DNA of 64,000 bases from Streptomyces mobaraensis (lineage in GTDB: Bacteria > Actinomycetota > Actinomycetes > Streptomycetales > Streptomycetaceae): contig NZ_CP083590.1 of the NCBI RefSeq assembly GCF_020099395.1, forward strand, positions 62,001 through 126,000, written 5' to 3'. Below are positions 52,773-62,400 of the stretch, one piece after another; position 1 is the stretch's first letter, and the number at the start of each line of letters is the position of its first letter. Under the pieces are notes generated by a model. The model made no database searches, was not told the origin of the DNA, and saw only the letters and a list, made by a program, of their open reading frames with translations. The translations under genes and the position numbers were made by a program.

Positions 52773-54440
52773 GTGGACGCCACGTCGGACAGCACCCTGG
52801 ACACGGCGCTGCACGGGCGTTTCCTGCGCGGAGTGGAGCTGGCGCCGCGCAATGACGCGGTGCGGGTCGGCGCCGACGCGATCGGTTACGAGGAGGCGCA
52901 CGAGCGGGCCCTGGAGTGGGCGGGCGCGCTGTCGGCGGCGGTGGCGGGGCCGCCGGGCGCGGTGGCGGTGCTGGCGGCGAAGGGTGTCCGCGCGTACGTC
53001 GGCATCCTGGCCGCGCTGTACGCGGGCGCCACCGTCGTGCCCCTCCAGCCGGGCTTCCCGGTCGCGCGCACCCGCCGGATGATGCGGGCCGCCGGGGTGT
53101 CGGCGGTCATCGTGGACGAGGCCGGCTGGGCGCAGCTGCCGGAGCTGCTGGCGCCGGACCCGGACGACGGGCCGGCGTCCACCGCGCAGGACCCGGGCGC
53201 GGCGCTGCCGGTGCTCGCGCCGGGTTGTCCGGCGGGCGCGCTCCCGGGCGTCGTACGGATCGAGCCGCGCCCGTCCGGCGCGCTGGCGGCGCCGCGGCCG
53301 GTGCGGCCGGACGACGCCGCGTACATGCTGTTCACATCCGGGTCGACGGGCCGCCCCAAGGGCGTGCCGATCAGCCACGGCAGCGCCACGCACTACTTCG
53401 GCCTCCAGGACGCCCGTTACGACTTCACGCCGGACGACGTCTTCTCGCAGACGTTCGACCTGAACTTCGACTGCGCGATGTTCGACCTGTTCTGCGCCTG
53501 GGGATCCGGGGCGACGGCGCTGTGGGTGCCGCCGGGTGCGTACCGGGAGCTGCCGGCGTTCCTGGCGGAGCACCGGATGACGGTGTGGTTCTCGACGCCG
53601 AGCGCGATCGGGCTGGTCCGCCGGCTCGGCGGGCTGGTGCCGGGGGCGCTGCCCGGGCTGCGCTGGAGCTTCTTCGCCGGTGAGGCACTGACGTGCCGGG
53701 ACGCGGCGGACTGGCAGGCGGCGGCGCCCGGTTCGGCGCTGGAGAACCTCTACGGCCCGACCGAGCTGACGATCACCATCGCGGCGCACCGCTGGGATCC
53801 GGAGCGTTCGGAGCGGATCGCGGTGAACGGGGTGGTGCCGATCGGCCGGGTCAACGGCGGCCACGCGCACCTGCTCCTCGACGAGGACGGGAAGCCCGCC
53901 GAGCGGGAGGGCGAGCTGTGCGTGTCCGGTCCGCAGCGGACGGCCGGCTATCTGGACCCGGGCGACGACGCGGGCCGCTTCCTCGACCACGACGGCCGCG
54001 TCTGGTACCGCACGGGCGACCGGGTGCGCCGCATCGGCGGGGACACCGCCAACAGCGAACTCGCCTACCTCGGACGGCTGGACGCCCAGGTGCAGGTCGC
54101 CGGCTGGCGGGTGGAGCTGCCCGAGGTGGACCACGCGCTGCGCGGCTGCGAGGGCGTCACCGAGGCCGTCACGGTCGACGTGGCCACGGAGGCGGGCACC
54201 GAGCTGGCCGTCTTCTACACCGGTTCCGCCGTGCCGCTCTCGGTGTTCGCCCGGCGACTGCGCCCGGTGCTGCCCCAAGGCATGACGCCCCGTCACTTCT
54301 GGCGGCTGGAGGAGTTCCCGCTCAACTCCAACCGCAAGACCGACCGCGGCGCGCTGCGGGCCCGCGCGCGCGAGCTCCTGAACGAAACCCCCGACCTCCG
54401 TACGACCGGCCCCCGTACCACCAGCACGCCGACGACCTGA
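52773..54440 (+). CDS. vinM: Amino-acid ligase that caps the beta-amino-acyl-ACP (VinM type)
   Basis: This ANL-superfamily adenylating enzyme of about 555 residues resembles D-alanine:carrier-protein ligase and NRPS A domains. The phosphate loop is LFTSGSTGRPKG (about 185-197), the A5 region is NLYGPTELTI, A7/A8 are YRTGDRVRR and GRLDAQVQVAGWRVEL, and the catalytic Lys522 is in SNRKTDRG. In the vicenistatin pathway VinM activates L-alanine and joins it to the amine of 3-aminoisobutyryl-VinL, protecting it during chain growth. The GTG at 52773 was chosen for AGAGGAG at 5 bp. A GTG at 52752, also with GGAG upstream, would add seven residues. The exact amino acid used is not certain. Confidence 0.85.
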   Translation: MDATSDSTLDTALHGRFLRGVELAPRNDAVRVGADAIGYEEAHERALEWAGALSAAVAGPPGAVAVLAAKGVRAYVGILAALYAGATVVPLQPGFPVARTRRMMRAAGVSAVIVDEAGWAQLPELLAPDPDDGPASTAQDPGAALPVLAPGCPAGALPGVVRIEPRPSGALAAPRPVRPDDAAYMLFTSGSTGRPKGVPISHGSATHYFGLQDARYDFTPDDVFSQTFDLNFDCAMFDLFCAWGSGATALWVPPGAYRELPAFLAEHRMTVWFSTPSAIGLVRRLGGLVPGALPGLRWSFFAGEALTCRDAADWQAAAPGSALENLYGPTELTITIAAHRWDPERSERIAVNGVVPIGRVNGGHAHLLLDEDGKPAEREGELCVSGPQRTAGYLDPGDDAGRFLDHDGRVWYRTGDRVRRIGGDTANSELAYLGRLDAQVQVAGWRVELPEVDHALRGCEGVTEAVTVDVATEAGTELAVFYTGSAVPLSVFARRLRPVLPQGMTPRHFWRLEEFPLNSNRKTDRGALRARARELLNETPDLRTTGPRTTSTPTT

Positions 54441-54453
54441 CAGGAGAACAGCG

Positions 54454-56022
54454 TTGGACAGCACTCCCGGCTTGGACGGCACCACGGGTGCGGCGCGGGG
54501 GGTCCCCCTGCGCGACCACCGTCCCGACAGCCTGGTCCACACCCTGCTGGACGAGGCCGTGGCGTTCTCGCCCTCGGCCGCGGCGGTCGCCGACGCCGAG
54601 GGGCGGTGGGACTACGCCCGCCTCGACGCGTACAGCCGCGCCTTCACCGACTGGCTGGCGGCGCGGGGCGTCGGCCCGGGTGACCGGCTGGTCGTCCAGC
54701 TGCCCACCACCAGGGAGCTGACCGCCCTGTTCTACGGGGCGTCGCGGCGCGGCGCGGTCTTCGTGCCGCTGAACCCGCACATGAAGCCGTACCACCTGCG
54801 GTCGGTCCTGGAGAACGCCGAACCGGCGCTGGTGGTCTGCGCGGAGGGCGACCGGGCGACGTTCGAGGCGGTCACCGGGGCGCCCGTGCACGAGTTCGGC
54901 GGGGTGTGGAGCGAGACCGAGAAGACCGCCGACCGCGGCCCGCGCCCGGAGGCGGCGGTGGACGTCGCGCCGGAGGACCCGGCCGTCCTCGTCTACACCT
55001 CGGGCAGCACGGCCGCCCCCAAGGCGGTGGTCTGCCCGCACGCGCAGATGGTGTTCGCCACCCGGTCGATGGTGCAGGTGCTCGGCTACCGCCCGGACGA
55101 CGTGGTGTTCTGCCGGTTCCCGATGTCGTGGGACTACGGCCTGTACAAGGTCCTGATGTGCGCCGCGGGCCGGAGCGGGATCGTGCTGGCGGACGGCGAG
55201 TCGGACCTGCGGCTGCTGACGGCGGTCCGGGAGAGCGGGGCGACGGTGGTGCCGATCGTCCCGTCGCTGGCCGCGATGATCGCGACGCTGGCGCGCCGGG
55301 AGGAGAACCCGGCGCCGCGGGTGCGGATGTTCACCAACACGGGCGCGGCGCTGCCGCAGCCGGTGATCGAGACGCTGCGCGCGGCGTTCCCGGGGGCCCG
55401 GGTGGTGCGGCAGTTCGGGCAGACGGAGTGCAAGCGGGTCTCCATCATGCCGCCGGAGGAGGACCGGGAGCGGCCTGACTCGGTGGGCCGGCCGCTGCCC
55501 GGCACGCGCGTCCTGGTCGTGGACGAGGACGGCGCGTCCGTGCCCGTCGGCGAGACGGGCGAGATCGTGGCCGTCGGCCCGCATGTGATGCCCGGCTACT
55601 GGCGGAACCCGGAGGTGACCGCGCGGACCTTCCGCCGGCACGCCCCGACCGGTGAACTCCGGCTGCACACCGGGGACTACGGCTCGCTGGACGCGGACGG
55701 CTACCTGTACTTCCAGGGGCGCCGGGACGACATGTTCAAGCGCAAGGGCATCCGGATGAGCACGCTGGAGATCGAGGCGGCGGCGATGGACGTCCCAGGG
55801 GTGCGGGCGGCGGCGGTGCTGCCCCCGTCGGACCGGCACGACCTGGCGCTGTTCGTGGAGTCCGACCTGGCCCCGCACGTGGTCCTGCGCGAGCTCGCGG
55901 GCCGGCTGGAGCAGCAGAAGGTCCCGGCGGTCTGCCGGGTGCTCGCCGAGTGGCCCCTGACCCTGCACGGCAAGAACGAGAAGCGGCGGCTCGCGGAGCT
56001 GCTCGACGGGAGCGACCAGTGA
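54454..56022 (+). CDS. vinN: Beta-amino-acid-selective adenylating ligase (VinN type)
   Basis: This 522-residue ANL ligase has the phosphate loop VYTSGSTAAPKAV (about 180-192), an A5-like QFGQTECKR segment, GDYGSLDADGYLYFQGR and a C-terminal Lys in LHGKNEKRR. In VinN an Asp near residue 230 binds the beta-amine and an Arg near 331 binds the side carboxylate of 3-methylaspartate. Here PMSWDYG places Asp227 and TECKR places Arg328 at the matching positions, as recalled from the VinN structure. It should load (2S,3S)-3-methylaspartate onto the discrete ACP. The start is TTG at 54454 with AGGAGA upstream. The VinO-like gene overlaps its stop by 4 bp. Confidence 0.88.
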   Translation: MDSTPGLDGTTGAARGVPLRDHRPDSLVHTLLDEAVAFSPSAAAVADAEGRWDYARLDAYSRAFTDWLAARGVGPGDRLVVQLPTTRELTALFYGASRRGAVFVPLNPHMKPYHLRSVLENAEPALVVCAEGDRATFEAVTGAPVHEFGGVWSETEKTADRGPRPEAAVDVAPEDPAVLVYTSGSTAAPKAVVCPHAQMVFATRSMVQVLGYRPDDVVFCRFPMSWDYGLYKVLMCAAGRSGIVLADGESDLRLLTAVRESGATVVPIVPSLAAMIATLARREENPAPRVRMFTNTGAALPQPVIETLRAAFPGARVVRQFGQTECKRVSIMPPEEDRERPDSVGRPLPGTRVLVVDEDGASVPVGETGEIVAVGPHVMPGYWRNPEVTARTFRRHAPTGELRLHTGDYGSLDADGYLYFQGRRDDMFKRKGIRMSTLEIEAAAMDVPGVRAAAVLPPSDRHDLALFVESDLAPHVVLRELAGRLEQQKVPAVCRVLAEWPLTLHGKNEKRRLAELLDGSDQ

Positions 56023-57314
56023 GCCGGTACGACGAACTGGCCGAGCGGTACGGCACACCGCTGTACGTCTACGACCTGGACCGGGTGGAGACCGCGCGCG
56101 CGGATCTGCTGGACGCGCTCCCCGAGCCGTTCAGCCTGTTCAGCGCGGTCAAGGCGAACCCGCACCCGGAGGTGCTGCGGGCCCTGGCGACCGGCGGCGA
56201 CCGGGTGTGCCGGGCCGAGATCAGCTCGACGGGCGAGCTGGCCGCCGCCCTGGAGGCGGGCTTCGACCCGGCGGAGTGCCTGTACACCGGGCCGGGGAAG
56301 ACCGACGTCGAGCTGGCCGCGGCGCTGGCCGCCGGGGTGCGGCTGTTCTCCGTCGAGTCGCTGACGGACCTGGAGCACGTGGGCGCGGCCGCCCGGGCGC
56401 ACGGTGTGGTGGCCGACTGCCTGGTGCGCGTCAACAGCGCCTCGGCGAGCGCCACCACCAGCATCCGGATGACGGGGACGCCCTCGCAGTTCGGCGTCGA
56501 CGCGGAGACGCTCGGCGACGTCCTGCCGAAGCTGCGCGCCGTGCCCGGCACAGAGGTGGTGGGGGCGCACTTCTTCCCGCTGAGCAACGCGAAGGACGAG
56601 GACAGCCTCGTCGGGGAGTTCCGGCACACCCTCGCCCTGGCCGCGGAGCTGGGGCGCGAACACGGGCTGCCGCTGCGGTTCCTGGACATCGGCGGCGGTT
56701 TCGCCGCCCCCTACGCGGTGCCCGGCGAGCGTCCGGTGTACGAGAAGCTGCGCGAGCGGCTGGAGGACACCCTGGACGAGCTGTTCCCGGACTGGCGGCA
56801 GGGCACCCCGCACCTCGCCTGCGAGTCGGGCCGCTATCTGGTGGGCGACAGCGGCGTCCTGCTGACCCGGGTGGTCAACATCAAGGAGAGCCGGGGCCGG
56901 ACGTTCGTCATCCTGGACGCCGGCATCAACACCTTCGGCGGGATGTCGGGCCTGGGCCGGCTGCTGCCGGTGGCCGTGCAGCCGGCGGACTCCGGGCAGG
57001 CCGCGGAGATTGCGGACGGCGAGGGGCTGAGCGCCAGCCTGGTCGGGCCGCTGTGCACGCCGGGCGACGTCCTCGGCCGCCGGGTCGAGCTGCCGCGGGT
57101 GAGGGTCGGGGACGTGCTGGCGATCCCCAACGCCGGGGCGTACGGCCCGACGGCCAGCCTGCTGATGTTCCTGGGCCGGCCGGCCCCCGCCGAGGTGCTG
57201 GTGCGCGGCGGCGAGGTCGTCTCGGCGTCCCGGCTGGAGCACCGCCGCGCCCCGCTGGCGCCGCTCCCGGAGGGCGCCGCGGACGCGGTACCGGGCGGCG
57301 GAGGGGCGGCATGA
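56019..57314 (+). CDS. vinO: PLP-dependent decarboxylase acting on carrier-bound 3-methylaspartate (VinO type)
   Basis: This 431-residue fold-type III PLP enzyme is related to diaminopimelate and ornithine decarboxylases. The PLP Lys45 is in FSAVKANPH, the phosphate loop is DIGGGF, and ESGRYLV and LCTPGDVLGR are the other conserved cofactor and dimer-interface segments. The C-terminal NAGAYG motif is also present. VinO removes the alpha-carboxylate of 3-methylaspartyl-VinL to give 3-aminoisobutyryl-VinL; the same reaction is inferred here. The GTG start overlaps the ligase stop, and the mutase small-subunit gene overlaps its own stop (ATGA), so all four genes are translationally coupled. Confidence 0.9.
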   Translation: MSRYDELAERYGTPLYVYDLDRVETARADLLDALPEPFSLFSAVKANPHPEVLRALATGGDRVCRAEISSTGELAAALEAGFDPAECLYTGPGKTDVELAAALAAGVRLFSVESLTDLEHVGAAARAHGVVADCLVRVNSASASATTSIRMTGTPSQFGVDAETLGDVLPKLRAVPGTEVVGAHFFPLSNAKDEDSLVGEFRHTLALAAELGREHGLPLRFLDIGGGFAAPYAVPGERPVYEKLRERLEDTLDELFPDWRQGTPHLACESGRYLVGDSGVLLTRVVNIKESRGRTFVILDAGINTFGGMSGLGRLLPVAVQPADSGQAAEIADGEGLSASLVGPLCTPGDVLGRRVELPRVRVGDVLAIPNAGAYGPTASLLMFLGRPAPAEVLVRGGEVVSASRLEHRRAPLAPLPEGAADAVPGGGGAA

Positions 57315-57853
57315 CCCCGCCGCCGCGCGACCCGGCCGGGCCGGCGGCGTCCGTGACGAGGGGGGCGCCGGCGGTACCGGCCCCGGCGGGCATCGTGCCG
57401 GTGGCCACCGGCCGCGCCCCGGCCGGGCACCGGCAGACGGTCCTGGTCAGCGGTCTCGCCTCCGACTCGCACACCTGGAACCTGGTGTTCCTCCAGTTGC
57501 TGATCGAGGAGCTGGGGTACGACGTGGTGAACCTGGGCCCGTGCGTCCCGGACGAACTCCTGGTGCGCGAGTGCCGGGAGCGCACCCCCGCGCTGCTCGT
57601 GGTGAGCAGCGTCAACGGCCACGGCCACCAGGACGGCGTACGGGTCATCAGGAAGCTGCGTGCCGAGCCGGGACTGGCGGAGCTGCCCGCGGTCATCGGC
57701 GGCAAGCTCGGCATCACCGGCGGCGAGGGCACCGACCATGTGACGGAGCTGATGGAGGCGGGTTTCGACAGCGTCTTCGAGGACGGCGCGCAGGAGATCG
57801 CCTCGTTCCGGCGCTTCATCGGCGGCATACCGCGACGGGCCGCGCTGTCGTGA
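57311..57853 (+). CDS. Glutamate-mutase-like cobalamin-binding small (S) subunit
   Basis: This 180-residue protein has a B12-binding flavodoxin-like domain from about residue 42. The lower-ligand His54 is in SDSHTWN (D-x-H), followed by SSVNGHG and GGKLGI, matching the S-L and GGxL elements of MutS/GlmS subunits. Asn57 stands where the family motif D-x-H-x-x-G has Gly. With the E subunit it should rearrange glutamate to 3-methylaspartate through adenosylcobalamin radical chemistry, the first step of the starter pathway. The first 40 residues are a Pro/Ala-rich extension not found in the minimal family. The ATG overlaps the previous stop (ATGA) and the next gene overlaps this stop (GTGA). Confidence 0.88.
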   Translation: MTPPPRDPAGPAASVTRGAPAVPAPAGIVPVATGRAPAGHRQTVLVSGLASDSHTWNLVFLQLLIEELGYDVVNLGPCVPDELLVRECRERTPALLVVSSVNGHGHQDGVRVIRKLRAEPGLAELPAVIGGKLGITGGEGTDHVTELMEAGFDSVFEDGAQEIASFRRFIGGIPRRAALS

Positions 57854-59367
57854 ACGGACGCTTCGGCGAGGCACTGGAGAGCGGCCCGCACCGGCGGCCG
57901 GAAGGCGTCCCCGTCCCCGTACCCGTCCCGGGAGGACCCGCGCGGCCGGACGCCGTCCCGCCGCCGGACGTCGCTCCCGTACCGGACGCCGCTCCCGTAT
58001 CGGAGGCCGTCCCCGCCCCCGTCCCGGACGACGCGCCCGCGCGGCGCCCCGCCGGCGACTTCGGCGCGTTCGTCCGCCGGGCGCACCGGGCCGGACGCCT
58101 GGTGGTGCAGCCGCGCATGGGCTTCGGCGACCCGGCCGCCATGCGCGCGGGGCTGCACGCCACCCGGCACGCCGACGCCACCACCGTCGGCACCCTCACC
58201 CTGGACAGCTACACCCGGGTCGGGGACCTCGCCGCGATCGAGGCGGCACTGCGCGAGGGGTCGGCCCTCAACGGCTTCCCCATCGTCAGCTACCCGGTGG
58301 AGACGACCCGGGCGGTCCTGCGCGGGCTGCACGGCGACGACTTCCCGGTGCAGGTCCGGCACGGCTCGGCGGCCCCGTTCGACATCTTCGTCGCGCTGAC
58401 GCGGGCCGGGCTGAGCGCCACCGAGGGCGGCCCGGTCTCGTACTGCCTGCCCTACGGCCGTACTCCGCTCGACGAGTCGATGCGCAACTGGGAGCGCGGC
58501 AGCACGCTGTTCGCGCAGCTCCGCGAGTGGGGGGCCAGCCCGCACATCGAGACGTTCGGCGGCTGTCTGCTGGGGCAGCTGTGCCCGCCGAGCATGCTGG
58601 TGGCGGTCAGTGTCCTGGAGGCGGTGTTCTTCCACCGGCTGGGCATCCGCGACCTGTCCGTCAGCTACGCCCAGCAGACCAACCGCGACCAGGACCGCGA
58701 GGCGGTCGCCGCGCTGCGCAGGCTCTGCGCGGAGCTGCTCCCGGACGCCGACTGGCACGTGGTGATCTACGCCTACATGGGGGTGTACCCGTACACCCCC
58801 GAGGGCTGCTACCGGCTGCTCGGGGAGGCCGCCGAACTCGCGGTCGGCACGGGCTCGGAGCGCCTGATCGTCAAGACCGTCGCCGAGTCCCGGCGGATCC
58901 CCACCGTGGCGGAGAACGTCGCGGCCCTGGAGTACGCCGCCCGGGTGGCGCGGACGGCCCCCGGACCGCCGGCCGGAGACCCCGGCCCCGGGGACACCCA
59001 GACGTACGCCGAGGCGCGCACGCTCGTCGACGCCGTCCTCAACAGCCACCCGGACATCGGGCACGCGCTGCTGCTCGCCTTCAAGCGCGGCTACCTGGAC
59101 ATCCCGTACTGCGTGCACCCGGACAACGCCGGGCGCAGCCGCAGCTACATCGACGACCGCGGCTGGCTGCGCTGGGCCGACACCGGCTCGCTGCCCATCG
59201 CGGACCTGGTGGACGGCCGCCGGTCGCGTCCCGTCACCTCGTCCGACCTGCTGGAGGCGCTGTCGTACGTGCAGCGCAGCTACGACGAGCCGTTCTGGCC
59301 GGACGAGCCCCTGCCCCTGGCGGCCGAACCCGCCGGCCCGCCCGCGGACGGCCGGCCGCTGCCCTGA
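57850..59367 (+). CDS. Glutamate-mutase-like catalytic (E) subunit
   Basis: This 505-residue protein is the large subunit of methylaspartate mutase. From about residue 68 the TIM-barrel domain is visible ([85 protein letters not shown]), all typical of GlmE. It binds the substrate and generates the radical at the B12 of the small subunit, turning L-glutamate into (2S,3S)-3-methylaspartate. Residues 20-65 form a Pro/Val/Ala-rich repeat linker that is unusual for the family. The GTG at 57850 overlaps the small-subunit stop (GTGA). 94 bp separate it from the first PKS gene, without an evident terminator. Confidence 0.9.
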   Translation: MNGRFGEALESGPHRRPEGVPVPVPVPGGPARPDAVPPPDVAPVPDAAPVSEAVPAPVPDDAPARRPAGDFGAFVRRAHRAGRLVVQPRMGFGDPAAMRAGLHATRHADATTVGTLTLDSYTRVGDLAAIEAALREGSALNGFPIVSYPVETTRAVLRGLHGDDFPVQVRHGSAAPFDIFVALTRAGLSATEGGPVSYCLPYGRTPLDESMRNWERGSTLFAQLREWGASPHIETFGGCLLGQLCPPSMLVAVSVLEAVFFHRLGIRDLSVSYAQQTNRDQDREAVAALRRLCAELLPDADWHVVIYAYMGVYPYTPEGCYRLLGEAAELAVGTGSERLIVKTVAESRRIPTVAENVAALEYAARVARTAPGPPAGDPGPGDTQTYAEARTLVDAVLNSHPDIGHALLLAFKRGYLDIPYCVHPDNAGRSRSYIDDRGWLRWADTGSLPIADLVDGRRSRPVTSSDLLEALSYVQRSYDEPFWPDEPLPLAAEPAGPPADGRPLP

Positions 59368-59461
59368 CCGGCCGCCGATGCCCGGCACGTCCCGCCCCCG
59401 CCCGCCCCGAACCACCCCGCCCGCCCCGTTCCGCCCGCGGAATTCTTTTGGAGAGCACCGA

Positions 59462-62400
59462 ATGACTGAGTCCGAGAACGTTCCCACCCCGTCCGGTGCC
59501 GCGTCGGCCGGGACCGCGGGCGAGCCCGGGGGCGCCCCGGAGACCGGGCCGCGGGCGCGGGCCCTCCTGGTGGAGCGGCTCACCGGACGGACCGCCGCCG
59601 AGCAGGAGCGCGTGGTGCTGGAGCTGGTGCACGAGCACACCGTCGCCGCGCTGCGCCGCGCCCGCCCGGACACCAAGGGCCCGGTGGACACCGAACGGCC
59701 CTTTCTGGAGCTGGGGTTCGACTCGCTGTCCGCCGTGGACCTGCACGCCCGGCTGACCGCGGCCACCGGCCTGGAGCTGCCCGTCACCGCGGTCTACGAC
59801 CACCCCACGCCGGCGGCGCTCGGCCGCCTCGTCCGCACCCGGGCGCTGGGCCTGGCGCCCGAGCCGGTCGCGGTGCCGGTCCGGGAGGCCGCGGGCGACG
59901 ACGACGATCCGGTGGCCATCATCGGCATGGCCTGCCACTACCCCGGCGGGGTGGACTCCCCCGAGGCGTTCTGGACGCTGCTGGCCGAGGGCCGCGAGGT
60001 GCTGTCGGACTTCCCGACCGACCGCGGCTGGGACGTCCCCGGCATGTTCGACCCGGACCCCGACCGGCCCGGCAAGTCCTATGTCGACAAGGGCGGCTTC
60101 CTGGACCGGGCCGCCGAGTTCGACGCCGACTTCTTCAAGATCAGCCCGCGTGAGGCGCTGGCCATGGACCCGCAGCAGCGGCTGATCCTGGAGACCTCCT
60201 GGGAGGCGCTGGAGCGCTCCGGCGTCAACCCGGCCTCGCTGCGCGGCAGTCGCACCGGTGTCTTCTTCGGTGCCGAGGTGCACGAGTACGGCACCCGCGT
60301 CCACCAGGCGCCGCTGGGCCTCGACGGCTACCTGATGACCGGCAACGCGCCCAGCGTCGCCTCCGGGCGCGTCTCCTACACGCTGGGCCTGGAGGGCCCG
60401 GCCGTCACCGTGGACACCGCCTGCTCCGGCTCGCTGGTCTCCCTGCACCTGGCCGCGCAGTCGCTGCGGGACGGCGAGTGCTCGCTGGCGCTCGTCGGCG
60501 GCGTCGCCGTGATGGGCAGCCCCGGCATGTTCACCGCCTTCAGCCGGCAGCGCGGCCTGGCGCCCGACGGCCGCTGCAAGGCGTTCGCCGAGGCCGCCGA
60601 CGGCACCGGGTTCTCCGAGGGCGTCGGCGTGTTCGTCGTCGAGCGGCTGTCCGACGCGCGCCGCAACGGGCACCGCGTCCTGGCGGTCGTCCGGGGCTCC
60701 GCGATCAACCAGGACGGCGCCAGCAACGGCCTCACCGCCCCCAACGGCCCTTCCCAGCAGCGGCTCATCCTCCAGGCCCTGGCCAACGCGGGGCTGCGCC
60801 CGGCCGACGTCGACGCCGTGGACGCGCACGGCACCGGCACCAAGCTCGGCGACCCCATCGAGGCGCAGGCGATCCTCGCCACGTACGGCCAGGAGCGCCC
60901 GGAGGGCCGGCCGCTGCGCCTGGGTTCGGCCAAGTCCAACCTCGGGCACACGCAGGCCGCCGGCGGTGCCGCGAGCGTCATCAAGATGGTGCTGGCGATG
61001 CGGCACGGTGTCCTGCCGAGGACGCTGCACGTGGACGCGCCGTCCTCGCACGTCGACTGGACGGCCGGCGACGTGGAGCTGCTCACCGAGGCGCTGCCGT
61101 GGGACACCCCGGACGGCCGGCCGCGGCGCGCCGGGATCTCGGCGTTCGGGATCAGCGGCACCAACGCGCACGTGATCATCGAGGAGCCGCCGGCCGACGA
61201 TCCGGCCGACGGCGCGGAGGGACCGGCCGCCGACGTCACCGGGCAGCCGGGGATCCCGCTGCTGCTCAGCGCCCGATCGCCGGAGGCGCTCGGCGCCCAG
61301 GCCGCCGGGGTGCTCGCGCTGCTGGCCGGCGAGGACGCCCCGGAGCCGTCCGATGTCGCGTACGCCCTGGCCACCACGCGTGCGGAGCTGGAGCACCGGG
61401 CCGTGATCACGGACGGCGGGACCGCCGGACTGCGCGCCCTCGCCGAGGGCGCCGCCGAGGCGGCCGGCGTCGTCCTCGACACGGTCGCCGGCGGGCGGCT
61501 GGCGTTCCTGTTCACCGGGCAGGGCGCGCAACGGGCCTGCATGGGCCGGGAGCTGTACGACGCGTTCCCGGTGTTCGCTCGGGCGCTGGACGACGCCTGC
61601 GGATACCTGGACCTCCAGCTCGAACGCCCGCTGCTGGACGTGCTGTTCGCCCCGGAGGGCTCGGAGGCGGCCGCGCTGCTGGACCGCACGGAGTACGCGC
61701 AGCCCGCCCTGTTCGCCGTCGAGACGGCGCTGTTCCGGCTGGTGGAGTCCTGGGGCGTGCGCCCGGACGTGCTGGCCGGGCACTCGATCGGGGAGATCGC
61801 GGCGGCGCACGCCGCCGGGGTGTTCACCTTGGAGGACGCCTGCGCGCTGGTCGCGGCGCGCGGCCGGCTGATGCAGGAGCTGCCGGAGGGCGGGGTGATG
61901 GCCGCCCTCCAGTGCACCGAGGAGGAGGCCCTCGCCCTGCTCGACGGCGCCGCGGACGCGGCCGTCGCCGCCGTCAACGGCCCGCGCGCGGTCGTCGTCT
62001 CCGGCGCGCGGGCCACGGTCGCCCCGATCGTGGAGAAGCTGCGGGAGCAGGGCCGCAAGACCTCGATGCTGAAGGTCTCGCACGCCTTCCACTCCCCGCT
62101 GATGGAGCCGATGCTGGACGGGTTCCGGCAACTAGCCGAGATCCTCGACTACGCCGAGCCGCGCATCCCGCTCGTCTCCACCGTCACCGGCCGCACCGCC
62201 GGCCCGGGCGAACTCACCGCGCCCGAGTACTGGGTGACCCACGTCCGCGAGGCGGTGCGCTTCGCCGACGGCGTCCGCGCCCTCGCCGACGACGGGGTGA
62301 CGGCCTTCCTGGAGATCGGCCCGGACGCCGTCCTCACCGCCATGGCCGGCACCGCGCTGCCCGACGACACCTCCGCCGTCTGCGTGCCGCTGCTGCGCCG

